DNA of 64,000 bases from Mycobacterium sp. Z3061 (lineage in GTDB: Bacteria; Actinomycetota; Actinomycetes; Mycobacteriales; Mycobacteriaceae), in NCBI RefSeq assembly GCF_031583025.1, contig NZ_CP134062.1, forward strand, positions 4,340,001-4,404,000, given 5' to 3'. The position numbers were made by a program, and so were the translations under genes. Below are positions 27,323 through 35,619 of the stretch, piece by piece (within the stretch, counting starts at the first letter, position 1; every line of letters starts with the position of its first letter). The notes under the pieces were generated by a model. It worked only from the letters and a program-made list of their open reading frames with translations. It was not told the origin of the DNA and searched no databases.

Positions 27323-30190
27323 TCAGCCTTCCTCCGCCACCGGGCCCGCGGCCGCCCTCCGCGGGGACAGCCGCCGCATAACCAGCACCAGCCCCAACAC
27401 CGGCAGAGCCAACAGCAGCAGCCAGGGCAGCAGGAAACCCACTGCCAGCACGCCGGTGTCGGCGGCGGCCAGCACCGAGTGCCATCCGCGTGCCAGCTCC
27501 CCGAAGAATCCTGGGTGGGCCACCGTCGATTGCGTGGAGATGTTGACAGTGATTGTGGCGTAGTCGATTTCGTCATGCAACGTGCTGCGCTGCGCCTTGA
27601 GTGAATCCAATTCGGCCTGCCGCTGGGTAAGCGACGATTCCGCGGCGAGCAGGTCGGCGACGTCGCCGGCTTTGCTCATCAGTTCCAGCAGGCGCTTGAC
27701 CGACGTCTGCAGGGCGTCGATGCGGGCGTCGAGATCGACGCGTTGGGTGGTGACATCGGTGTGGCTGATCGACATCGACTCGACCGTCCCCAGTTTCTTC
27801 GTGTCGGCCAGCACGCCGTCCAGTTTGTCCGCGGGCACGCGGACCACCAGATCGACCACCGGCGACGATTGCCCCGACCGCTCCGACCGCGAATCCACCC
27901 GTCCGCCCGCGTCATTCACCGCGGTGACGAGTCGGTCGGCCACGGCGCCCGGATCGCCGACGACCAGATGCAGCGATCCGTTGGTGACGATGTCACGTTT
28001 GAAGTTGTTGTCTGGCGGGGGGGCCAGCGGCGCCGGATTTACGGTGGTCTGGTCGGCGATGCCGCCGCCCATCGTCGCCGGAATCTGACCGCTCGGCCGG
28101 GACCGGCTCTGCTCCGGCGACTCCGTCACCTTGCTGCCCACCACGCCATCGCGGATCGCCATCGACGGACCACCCCGTCCCAGCGACCACAGCCAGCCTC
28201 CGCCCAGCACCAGAACGCTCACCGCCGCCACCACAATCACATTGCGCAGCTTGACCATTCGCGCCTGTGCGGTCTCGACGTGGGCCTGGGTGCCGACCGG
28301 AGCCGGGTCGGCCGGGCCCGGATCCCAGCCGGCCGGCACCTCGACGGGCTGCATGACCCGGTGTGGCAGTCCGCCCGTGGCGACGACCGGCCCGTCGACC
28401 GAGGCGTAAGCGGTGAACCGGCACAGCACGCCGAAGCGCAACGACGTGTCGACGATGCGCTTCGCCAGCGCCGCCGCCGAACTGGTTCCCGACGCCGCGG
28501 CATAACGGTCCTCGAGGTCGCGCAGGTGCGCCCGCGCCCATGCGGCGGTCACCACCGGCGCCTCGCGACACCGGCCGGTGACGGCGACCGACCAGTGGCC
28601 ATCGCCACCGTCGCTGCCGCGCAGGACGATCGAACCCTCGTCGGTGCCCCGGTATCGCCCTCTGACCACCGTCGGAACCCCGGGCAGCGCATCCGGCAGC
28701 CGGGCCGGAGTCATCGTGTCCTCGATGGTCTCCAGCCCTTCGGCGCGCAGCGCCAACGAATATGCGACCGGGGCGACGACGCGGCGGTGAATCGCCTCCA
28801 TCGCCTCGTCGAGCCGATCCTCGCTTTCCACCAATTCACAACGCCCCCCGCCGACACCGGCCAGGCGGGTCAGGAATCCGGCGTTGACCGCCTGGTCGAT
28901 TCCGATGGCCAGCACCCGGGCCCGGCGCAAGTCCGCGGCGAGTCCGCGCAACAACTGGTCCTCGTTGCCCACCTGACCGTCGGTGACCAGGATCAGGATC
29001 GCGTCCCGGCCGCCGCTCTCCCCCAGCAGGGCCAGCCCGGCGCGTAGTGGCGCGAAAAGCTCACTGTCGCCGTCGGACTCGATACCTGCGAGATGTTCCA
29101 CCGCGCTGAACCGGTTGCGGTCGGTGGCCTCGACCAGCTCGTCGGGCAGGCCGGCGGGGCGCTGTATGCGGTCGTTGAAGGTGAGCACCGCGAACCGGTC
29201 GGCATCGGTGAGCGTGTCGATGATGCGGGCCGCCGCCCTGCGTGCGGCCACCAACTTCCAGCCGCCCATGCTCGCCGAGTGGTCCAGCAGCAACACCAGA
29301 TCGCGCGGGCGCGGCGGGGTTGTCGACTCCGGCACCAGCACCGTGAGCTGGTAGGTCCCCTCGTCGCCGTCGGCGTCGGGGACCAGCAGCAGCGTGTCGG
29401 TGAAGTCGTCCGGCGCATAACGCAGGCGCAGCACTACATCCCGGTCGGCCCGCCGACCCGGCAGCACCCGGATGCGTCCGTCACCGGCAGGTTCGGTGGG
29501 CAGGTTGGACCGGACGCCGGACAAGGTCAGTCCGGCGGGGTCGATGCCGACGTCGATGGTCAGCGCAATCGGATGCGGGAAGCCCGGCAGCAGCACCGGC
29601 GGGGTGATGCGCGAGGCATCGGGGACAGCGTCGGTGTCCTCGGCATAACCGTCTCCGACGGCGACGTCGTCCAGGGGTTGACCCGGGATATGCCGCGGCG
29701 CAACGACAAGCGGTAAGCGAAACGTCGCCTCACCGTCCGCATAGGCCAACGGGTTCACCAGGGTGATTGCCACGCTGACCTTTTCGCCCGGCAGAATGTT
29801 GCCGACCCGCATGGTGAAGACGTCGGGCCGCTCCTCTTCGGCGATCGATGCCCGACGGCCCGAGGTGACCGCGCGGTCGTAAGCCCGGCGCGCGGCTTCG
29901 CGTTCGGCCAGGGCGGCGACCACAACACGGCCGTTGGCGGTCATCCGCATCCCGGTCACCGCGGCCCGGTCCGGCAACGGGAACACATAGCTGGCTTCCA
30001 GAGGTACGTCGAAGGTGTTGACGAAGTCCTGGGTCACCTCGACCCGACTGGTGAGTCCCATGATGTCGGCCCGGATGTCGATGCGATCGAGCGGCAGACT
30101 GCCGCGCTCGGTGCGCAACGCGCCGAGACCGGATTCACCGGGATGGCGCTGCGTCTGCGCGTCGGTCGTCGACGTGATGCGGGCGGTCAT
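27323..30190 (-). CDS. VIT-vWA membrane protein fused to DUF4349
   Basis: 955-residue multidomain protein. Domains in order: VIT (about 20-165; LTSRVEVTQDFVNTFDVPLEASYVFPLP), vWA (about 295-480) with a MIDAS of LLLDHSASM and VTDGQVGN, a C-terminal vWA-associated region to 635, one membrane helix at about 642-665 (VIVVAAVSVLVLGGGWLW), a DUF4349 region (about 725-920; LVVGDPGAVADRLVTAVNDAGG, a coiled coil around 820-880), and a final helix (about 915-945). VIT-vWA pairs resemble inter-alpha-trypsin heavy chains; DUF4349 is usually a separate lipoprotein-like membrane protein. The joined frame is continuous with no sign of a frameshift. The start overlaps the MerR gene stop as ATGA. Function unknown. 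Confidence 0.9.
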   Translation of the reverse strand: MTARITSTTDAQTQRHPGESGLGALRTERGSLPLDRIDIRADIMGLTSRVEVTQDFVNTFDVPLEASYVFPLPDRAAVTGMRMTANGRVVVAALAEREAARRAYDRAVTSGRRASIAEEERPDVFTMRVGNILPGEKVSVAITLVNPLAYADGEATFRLPLVVAPRHIPGQPLDDVAVGDGYAEDTDAVPDASRITPPVLLPGFPHPIALTIDVGIDPAGLTLSGVRSNLPTEPAGDGRIRVLPGRRADRDVVLRLRYAPDDFTDTLLLVPDADGDEGTYQLTVLVPESTTPPRPRDLVLLLDHSASMGGWKLVAARRAAARIIDTLTDADRFAVLTFNDRIQRPAGLPDELVEATDRNRFSAVEHLAGIESDGDSELFAPLRAGLALLGESGGRDAILILVTDGQVGNEDQLLRGLAADLRRARVLAIGIDQAVNAGFLTRLAGVGGGRCELVESEDRLDEAMEAIHRRVVAPVAYSLALRAEGLETIEDTMTPARLPDALPGVPTVVRGRYRGTDEGSIVLRGSDGGDGHWSVAVTGRCREAPVVTAAWARAHLRDLEDRYAAASGTSSAAALAKRIVDTSLRFGVLCRFTAYASVDGPVVATGGLPHRVMQPVEVPAGWDPGPADPAPVGTQAHVETAQARMVKLRNVIVVAAVSVLVLGGGWLWSLGRGGPSMAIRDGVVGSKVTESPEQSRSRPSGQIPATMGGGIADQTTVNPAPLAPPPDNNFKRDIVTNGSLHLVVGDPGAVADRLVTAVNDAGGRVDSRSERSGQSSPVVDLVVRVPADKLDGVLADTKKLGTVESMSISHTDVTTQRVDLDARIDALQTSVKRLLELMSKAGDVADLLAAESSLTQRQAELDSLKAQRSTLHDEIDYATITVNISTQSTVAHPGFFGELARGWHSVLAAADTGVLAVGFLLPWLLLLALPVLGLVLVMRRLSPRRAAAGPVAEEG

Positions 30191-30786
30191 AGCGGGCTCC
30201 GATCATCCAGGGACAGCAGGCCGCGGTCGGCCAGTAACTCGAGCAACGGCGCGGCGGCCGAACGAATCGCATGGATGTCGCCGTCGTCGGGGCGGGCCGG
30301 CAGCAGCAGCATCGCCCCACCCGGCAGGGTCACCGCGGCGAGCGCGGTGACAGTGTCAGCGCTGTCGGTAGTGGGCTCGGCGGGAGGCGGCTCGGCCCAG
30401 AATCGGCTGCTGCGGCCTGCGGCCGCAGCCGGCGGGCGCAGGCTCTGCTCGGCAGTGATCAGTTCATCGGGCACATCGGCGATCCGCCGTAGCGTTTCGT
30501 CGTTGGCCCCGACCAACTTCGCCTGAATCTCAGCCAGCGAAAGGCCCTGAGCCTGGAGGCGTTTGACGGCGACGATCTGCAACAGGTGCCGGGTGCGGTA
30601 AGCCGCATTGCGCCCCTGCATGATCGGCCGGTCGACCAGTCCGGTCGTCGTGTACCACCGCACGGCCCGCCGGTCAGGCAGCTCGCGCACCCGTCCATTC
30701 GGCGATCCCGGATACGCCGCACTGGACAGGGCGGCGGAGACCCGCCCCACCAACTCGTCCAATGTCCAGGCCGCCTGTTCCGGCAT
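30187..30786 (-). CDS. MerR-like transcriptional regulator
   Basis: 199-residue regulator. The MerR winged helix lies at about 25-85: RAVRWYTTTGLVDRPIMQGRNAAYRTRHLLQIVAVKRLQAQGLSLAEIQ. There is no Cys-based metal site; the C-terminal half (about 115-199) is Ala/Pro-rich then ends in a small domain, LLLPARPDDGDIHAIRSAAAPLLELL. It overlaps the start of the VIT-vWA gene by 4 bases, so it is probably its cotranscribed regulator. Confidence 0.85.
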   Translation of the reverse strand: MPEQAAWTLDELVGRVSAALSSAAYPGSPNGRVRELPDRRAVRWYTTTGLVDRPIMQGRNAAYRTRHLLQIVAVKRLQAQGLSLAEIQAKLVGANDETLRRIADVPDELITAEQSLRPPAAAAGRSSRFWAEPPPAEPTTDSADTVTALAAVTLPGGAMLLLPARPDDGDIHAIRSAAAPLLELLADRGLLSLDDRSPL

Positions 30787-30841
30787 GGATCCGATACTGA
30801 CACTGTTAGGGTGACACTGTCAATGTTCACCCCACACGGAT

Positions 30842-31804
30842 TCAGTCGAGCAGTGTGACGTGCGGACTGCGGCCGTACTGCTGCCGGTAGTACGCAGCAA
30901 ACCGCCCCATGTGGCCGAACCCCCATTTGCGGGCGACGTCACCCACCGACGTGGTGTCACGGGTGCCAGCCACCAGTTCGAGGTGGGCGTGGTGCAGACG
31001 CACCTGCCGCAGGTATTCGGTGGGTGTGCAGTCACGGTGCTTGCGGAACATGTACTGCAGTGCCCGGGGCGTCACGAAGATCGCACTCGCGATGTCGGCC
31101 AGCGAGATGTCGTTATGTGCGTTGTCGTCGATGAAAGCCATTGCGCGGCGCAGCAATTGCGGGGTGCTGTCGCGACGGTCCCCGAGCCTGGTATCGAGCA
31201 CAGCGGTACTGGGGAAAGCCGCCAGCATGCTCGCCGCGAGATAACGCTGAATGCTGCTGCTGATCAACGGATCTCGGACAACACCCAGATCGTCGGACAC
31301 ACTCTGGCAGACATAGTCCACGGCGCGCACCAAGTGCCGCTTGGCTTCCGGCGATACCGGCGACATCCCGGTCAGCCGGACAGGTGTGTCTTTCGGGCCG
31401 GTCGCGACCTCGCTGAGCGCCCGGCGGTCGATGGACAGCACGTCGCAGTGCGTACGGCCGGCCCAGCCGGTGAACGGCCCGTTTTCCAGGCTGTCGTACG
31501 CGGCGACGTCGTCGGGCCCAAAGATCAACTGCCCGTTCTTCATCCACTCATATACGAAGGTTCCGGAGCGCATGCGGGCCACGTAGATCCGGTCGGGCGG
31601 ATTCGAACGGAACCCCAGTTCACAACCCAGCCGGACCTCGTCGACGTCGAGGGAACCCAGAGAGGTTCGGCGAATGCACGTGCGGCCGACCTCGCTGCTG
31701 GGATGGCGGAAGAGCTGCACTCGCTCATACGCCGCACAAATGCCATTCACAGCTTCGGTGAGATCGGTGGTATCAAGGAGAACGGTAGACATCGGACGTT
31801 CCAT
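30842..31804 (-). CDS. AraC family transcriptional regulator
   Basis: 320-residue AraC/XylS regulator. The N-terminal sensor region (about 15-190) includes GFRSNPPDRIYVARM and FGPDDVAAYD. The C-terminal double helix-turn-helix (about 215-315) is ISLADIASAIFVTPRALQYMFRKHRD and TSVGDVARKWGFGHMGRFAAYYRQQYG. The start is ATG 31804, or four codons later at 31792 (MSTVLLD); neither has a clear ribosome site. Its 5' side abuts a degraded GAF-ANTAR gene on the other strand. Confidence 0.9.
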   Translation of the reverse strand: MERPMSTVLLDTTDLTEAVNGICAAYERVQLFRHPSSEVGRTCIRRTSLGSLDVDEVRLGCELGFRSNPPDRIYVARMRSGTFVYEWMKNGQLIFGPDDVAAYDSLENGPFTGWAGRTHCDVLSIDRRALSEVATGPKDTPVRLTGMSPVSPEAKRHLVRAVDYVCQSVSDDLGVVRDPLISSSIQRYLAASMLAAFPSTAVLDTRLGDRRDSTPQLLRRAMAFIDDNAHNDISLADIASAIFVTPRALQYMFRKHRDCTPTEYLRQVRLHHAHLELVAGTRDTTSVGDVARKWGFGHMGRFAAYYRQQYGRSPHVTLLD

Positions 31805-31975
31805 TCAGTCGGCAAATCACCACACGGCATCGTGGTTGAGCCGATCGTGTCTCCCAGTGTCCGCTACGCGAAGCCAAAAGTCACGCTTGCCTTCGCATAG
31901 CGGCCCCACCAGCAACGTCTCCGGCGATATCTTCGGGGTGAACGACATTTGTCCAGGGGATGAGAGCTGACTGAG

Positions 31976-32470
31976 CACGCTCGCGGCACGGACGTCCAGC
32001 GCTACCAAGAAGACCCCTGTTTCATCGCAGCCTGGCACCAGCACACCGTCCGGATCGACGATCTCAAGGAAGACAAACGCTGGCCGAACTACCGGCGTGA
32101 CGCGCTGGCCGCCACGCCCATCGTGTCGATTCTGTCGTTTCGGTTGTTCGCCTCCGAACACACGATGGGTGCTCTGAATCTGTAATCGGACAAGCCCTAT
32201 GCCTTCGACGAGGCGGCCGAAGAGATCGGCTATGTCCTGGCCACCCATGCCGCGCTGGCCTGGGACACGGTGCGTTGCGAGGACCATTTTCTCAGTGCGC
32301 TGGCCAGCCGCGACATCATCGGCCAGGCCAAGGGCATCCTCATGGCCCGGTTCAACATCGATGCCGTACAGGCCTTCGAACTGCTCAAACGCCTCTCGCA
32401 GGAACGAAACACCAAGCTGATCGATGCGGCCCACCAGGTGACGAGCCTGAGCAACTTCGGCGATTTCTGA
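31976..32470 (+). pseudogene. Broken GAF-ANTAR antitermination regulator
   Basis: One reading frame encodes the second half of a GAF domain (YQEDPCFIAAWHQHTVRI ... HTMGALNL), then an in-frame TAA at 32183-32185, then the rest of GAF (SDKPYAFDEAAEEIGYV) and a full ANTAR RNA-binding domain (SALASRDIIGQAKGILMAR ... AFELLKRLSQERNTKLID). Homologues have an aromatic residue (NLYS or NFFS) where the stop falls, so one substitution (TAC to TAA) explains it. The first 60-70 residues of the family are also missing; an in-frame TGA at 31961 precedes this segment. A GTG at 32270 could still yield an isolated ANTAR domain. Confidence 0.82.
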
Positions 32471-32522
32471 CGATCGAGAGTCAGCTTCCCGCGCGGGCGG
32501 CCGACGGTTCGGGGATGCTGGG

Positions 32523-33224
32523 ATGGTGCGTGACGCCGGCTCGGGTGCTGCGATGGGGCTGCTGGTTGCCTGCTGCGTGGCACTTTCCGGTTGCACCAGC
32601 GTTGTCGACGGCAGTCCGAGGGCGGCGGCGAGGGGGCCGTCGTCGGGCGGGCCTATCCAGCCGTCCCAACTCGAAGATCTGCTGACGCCGTCCGGATCGT
32701 ATTCGGCAGTGGCCGGTAGCCCGCTGATTGAGGACGACATGCAGTCGGCGCTGTTCATCGGCGCCGATCCGGCCGAGTGCCACGGCGTCGTCGCGTTCGG
32801 CCGCTATCCCCTGTTCCCGACGAACTACACCGGCCGCGAGGCCCGCACCCAGCAGGACCACCGGACCGACCAGCACCAGCTACTGGAGGTGTCGGCCACC
32901 TATCCCGCGAGCTTCGACGCCGCGGCATTCCTGGACTCGGTCCGCAAGGCGGTGTCGGGGTGTCAGCATCCGGTCACCGCCTGGGGCGACGACGGCCACA
33001 AGATGACGGTGAACCCGGCGCCGTTGACCCAGAGTCCGCCCGAGGCTGCCCAGTGGTCGACGAATCTGTCTGGCCAGCAATGGATTTGCCAATTCGCGGT
33101 ATTGGCCAAAGCCAACGTCGTCTCGGAGATCGTGACCTGTTCGCCGGACCGCTCGGTGGATATCGGGACGTTGGTGACCAAGCGGCTCAAGAAGATCAAC
33201 GAGCTGCTGAACTCACGGTCGTAG
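32523..33224 (+). CDS. Lipoprotein with PknH-like sensor domain
   Basis: 233-residue exported protein. A short signal peptide ends in the lipobox ALSGC (Cys24 if the ATG at 32523 is used; an ATG at 32553 would give a 13-residue signal), followed by a Pro/Ser/Gly linker. The C-terminal domain (about 50-230) resembles the extracellular sensor domain of PknH, with paired Cys (AECHG, VSGCQ, WICQ, VTCS) and the QQWICQFAVLAKANVVSEIVT signature. It is probably an envelope lipoprotein; ligand unknown. Confidence 0.85.
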   Translation: MVRDAGSGAAMGLLVACCVALSGCTSVVDGSPRAAARGPSSGGPIQPSQLEDLLTPSGSYSAVAGSPLIEDDMQSALFIGADPAECHGVVAFGRYPLFPTNYTGREARTQQDHRTDQHQLLEVSATYPASFDAAAFLDSVRKAVSGCQHPVTAWGDDGHKMTVNPAPLTQSPPEAAQWSTNLSGQQWICQFAVLAKANVVSEIVTCSPDRSVDIGTLVTKRLKKINELLNSRS

Positions 33225-33333
33225 GTTTCGGGTTATCTGGCCCGCACAGGCCACTTCTGGCGCGGACGGACCGTACACCGCACCGGCTGCGGCGCGGATA
33301 CTCGGTGGCAGTCAGTGAGATCCGGAGGTGTTC

Positions 33334-33528
33334 ATGCACGTCACTGTCGACTACCAGGTGTGCGAGGGCCACGGCCAGTGCCTGCTGGCCGCACCGGAGG
33401 TGTTCGATCTTCCGGACGGCGCCGATCAGGTAGTGGTGCTCGACCCGGATCCGCCGGAAGCCCAGCGCGCGTTGGTGATTCAAGCCGCCGCCATGTGCCC
33501 CGCGCAGGCGATCCGAATCCTCAACTGA
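33334..33528 (+). CDS. [3Fe-4S]-type ferredoxin with CX2HX2C motif
   Basis: 64-residue ferredoxin, the type that donates electrons to cytochromes P450. Cluster residues are in CEGHGQC and AAMCPAQAIRI: the second position of the usual C-x2-C is His, a variation seen in mycobacterial P450 ferredoxins. The ATG at 33334 follows GGAGG with 5-base spacing. A P450 gene lies 2 kb downstream. The 3' end overlaps the opposing response-regulator gene by 8 bases. Confidence 0.93.
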   Translation: MHVTVDYQVCEGHGQCLLAAPEVFDLPDGADQVVVLDPDPPEAQRALVIQAAAMCPAQAIRILN

Positions 33529-34195
33529 GCCGGTCGGTTTCGGCGGACTCGTCCAGGACCCCGAACCGTCCGGCCAGCGCGGCAGCGGCAATGCGGTTGG
33601 TGACACCCAGTTTGTGCAGCAGCGCGGCGACCATGCGTTTGGCGGTGCGCTCGGAGACCAGCATGCGCTGGGCGATATCGCCGGTTTCCATACCGGTCGC
33701 CAGCAGCGTCCAGAGCCGAAGGTCCTGGGCGCTCAGACTGTTCAGCAGCGCCGGCGGCGGCTTGCGGGTGTTGCTCAGCAGCGCATCGAGCAACACGCCG
33801 TCGATCACCCGCAATCCTTCGGCGATCGTCCACAGCGGCCCGGCCAGCGCCTCCGGACGCGCGGTCTTGGGCAGAAACCCGTCGGCGCCGGCGCGCAACG
33901 CCTCCTCGGCCAGGCCGAGATCGTCCGTCCCGGACAGCGCCAGAATCCGGGTGCCGGGTTGGCGGTCCTTGATGTGCCGGATAGCGGCCACGCCCCCCAG
34001 CGGCGGCATGGACAGGTCGATGATCGCCACGTCAGCCTTGCACCGCGCCACCAGGGCGGCGGCCTCCTCGACGTACGTCGTCTGGCCGCCGACGGTGAAC
34101 AGTTCACCCCACTCGCGGGTCAGTAACAGGGCCAGGCCCTGCGCGAACAGCTCGTGGTCGTCGACGATGACCACCACATACGGCGAGCGGGTCAT
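33521..34195 (-). CDS. LuxR/NarL-type response regulator
   Basis: 224-residue response regulator. The receiver (about 5-125) has VVIVDDHE, phospho-Asp in VAIIDLSMPP, ILALSGTD and GFLPKTA. The helix-turn-helix (about 150-212) is LSAQDLRLWTLLATGMETGDIAQ and ERTAKRMVAALLHKLGV. It is divergent from a sensor kinase gene with only 24 bases between the two start codons, so they share a promoter region and probably form a pair. The start ATG 34195 is chosen; the open frame to 34372 lies inside the kinase gene. Confidence 0.92.
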   Translation of the reverse strand: MTRSPYVVVIVDDHELFAQGLALLLTREWGELFTVGGQTTYVEEAAALVARCKADVAIIDLSMPPLGGVAAIRHIKDRQPGTRILALSGTDDLGLAEEALRAGADGFLPKTARPEALAGPLWTIAEGLRVIDGVLLDALLSNTRKPPPALLNSLSAQDLRLWTLLATGMETGDIAQRMLVSERTAKRMVAALLHKLGVTNRIAAAALAGRFGVLDESAETDRLS

Positions 34196-34219
34196 TGCCG
34201 TGATGCTAGACCAAACCCT

Positions 34220-35518
34220 ATGGTCAGCCGGGTGAGACCGCTCGATCGACTCAGGACGGACTTCGGGGGCCAGGACTACGGTCTGGCCCGCACCGTGGTG
34301 GCGGTACGGGTGGCCGTGGTGATCTCGATCGGTGCGCTGTTGGCGATCGGACCGTACTGGGTACGGGAGCACGCCGCGGCCACGGTGGTGGTGCTCGGCG
34401 CTGCGATGGCCTATGCGGCCGCGTTGATGGCCTATCCGCAGTTGGAGGTCCGCCGCACCCGGTACGCCTGGCTGGTCACCGCTTTCGACTCGGCGTTCAC
34501 CCTCGCGCTCATCGCGTTGAGCGGTGGCGTGTACAGCCCGGTGGTGTCGGTGCTGGCGCTGGCCGTCATCGCCTCCGCGGCGCGCCTGTCGCTGATCGAA
34601 ACCCTGCTTGCCGCAGTGCTTTTAGGGGCGGCCTATGTCCCGGTGGCGTTGACCGCGTCACCGCGGCAGCCGGTGACCGCCGCACCGGCGCTGTTGGCCG
34701 GCTGGTCGGCGCTCTATCTGTTGTTCGTAGCGATCATCACCGCCGGTCTGTCCGAGCTCGCCGAACGCGAGCACCGTTCCCGGGTGACGGCCCTGGTCGA
34801 AGCCGAAGCCGAGCATGCCGCCGCCGAAGAGGAACGCGACCTACGGGCGCGCCTGCTGCGCTCCTACCAATCTCAGCAGGACGGACTGCAGGTGCTGGTT
34901 CACGAATTCCGCACGCCTGTAACGTCTTTGGAAGCACTCACCGAAGCGCTCACCTCCCCGCGGCCGATGTCCGAGGGTGACCGGGAGGCCAGTCTGCACC
35001 TGGTCGCGCGGCACGTGCGCCACCTCGGCGACATGCTCGACGCCCTGTCCGACGTCGCGCTGAGCCGCCGCCCCACGTTCTCGACCGGCCGGGTACGTCG
35101 CGTGGACATCGCCGACCTGATCCTCGCCGCCGCCGACTCCGTCGGACTGGGGCCGCCGCGCCTCCAGGTGAAAGCCGACGTCGGCGCCGTTTCGGTGGAC
35201 GCACAGGCGCTGCGGCGGGTACTGACCAATCTGCTCGAGAACGCCGCCCGGCACGGCCGCGACGAACCGGTGGATGTCAGGTGCACACACGAAGGCGACG
35301 AGTTGGTCATCACCGTCGCCGACCGTGGTCCGGGCATCCCGGCCGACAGCCTGGGCGAGCTGACCACCAAGTACGTCAGTCGGGGCGGCCAGCGCGGTAC
35401 CGCGGGCCTCGGCCTGTGGATCGTCCAGCAGATCGTCGAGGCGATGGGCGGGCGGGTCGACTTCGCCGCACGCGCCGGCGGCGGACTCGTCGCCACCTTC
35501 CGCGCGCCGGCAGTCTGA
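34220..35518 (+). CDS. Membrane sensor histidine kinase
   Basis: 432-residue kinase. The N-terminal 180 residues hold about five or six membrane helices (for example VAVVISIGALLAIGPYW, TVVVLGAAMAYAAALMA, LLAGWSALYLLFVAIITAG). A coiled stretch LVEAEAEHAAAEEERDLRARLL (about 190-220) leads to the H box LVHEFRTPVTSLEAL (His about 235). HATPase_c follows with LLENAARHG and DRGPGIP, then GTAGLGLWIVQQIV. HisKA-class kinases more often pair with OmpR regulators, but the divergent neighbour is NarL-like. The start is ATG 34220, 24 bases from that regulator's start. Confidence 0.9.
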   Translation: MVSRVRPLDRLRTDFGGQDYGLARTVVAVRVAVVISIGALLAIGPYWVREHAAATVVVLGAAMAYAAALMAYPQLEVRRTRYAWLVTAFDSAFTLALIALSGGVYSPVVSVLALAVIASAARLSLIETLLAAVLLGAAYVPVALTASPRQPVTAAPALLAGWSALYLLFVAIITAGLSELAEREHRSRVTALVEAEAEHAAAEEERDLRARLLRSYQSQQDGLQVLVHEFRTPVTSLEALTEALTSPRPMSEGDREASLHLVARHVRHLGDMLDALSDVALSRRPTFSTGRVRRVDIADLILAAADSVGLGPPRLQVKADVGAVSVDAQALRRVLTNLLENAARHGRDEPVDVRCTHEGDELVITVADRGPGIPADSLGELTTKYVSRGGQRGTAGLGLWIVQQIVEAMGGRVDFAARAGGGLVATFRAPAV

Positions 35519-35619
35519 CTCGTTGGCCCACGCAGGCCACTAGTTGGCACGCGCGCCGGTGCCGCCGCCGCCCCCCGCTGACCACCATTGGGTCTATCGG
35601 GCGAGAAAGGGACCCTCGG

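Noticed and set aside
32165..32200. Programmed stop-codon readthrough in the GAF-ANTAR gene
   Set aside because: The codon is TAA, the least leaky stop, and the 5' third of the gene is also missing, so decay is simpler.
31817..32758. A 313-codon minus-strand frame covering the GAF-ANTAR remnant
   Set aside because: The plus strand carries clear GAF and ANTAR motifs; the minus frame shows no recognisable domain.
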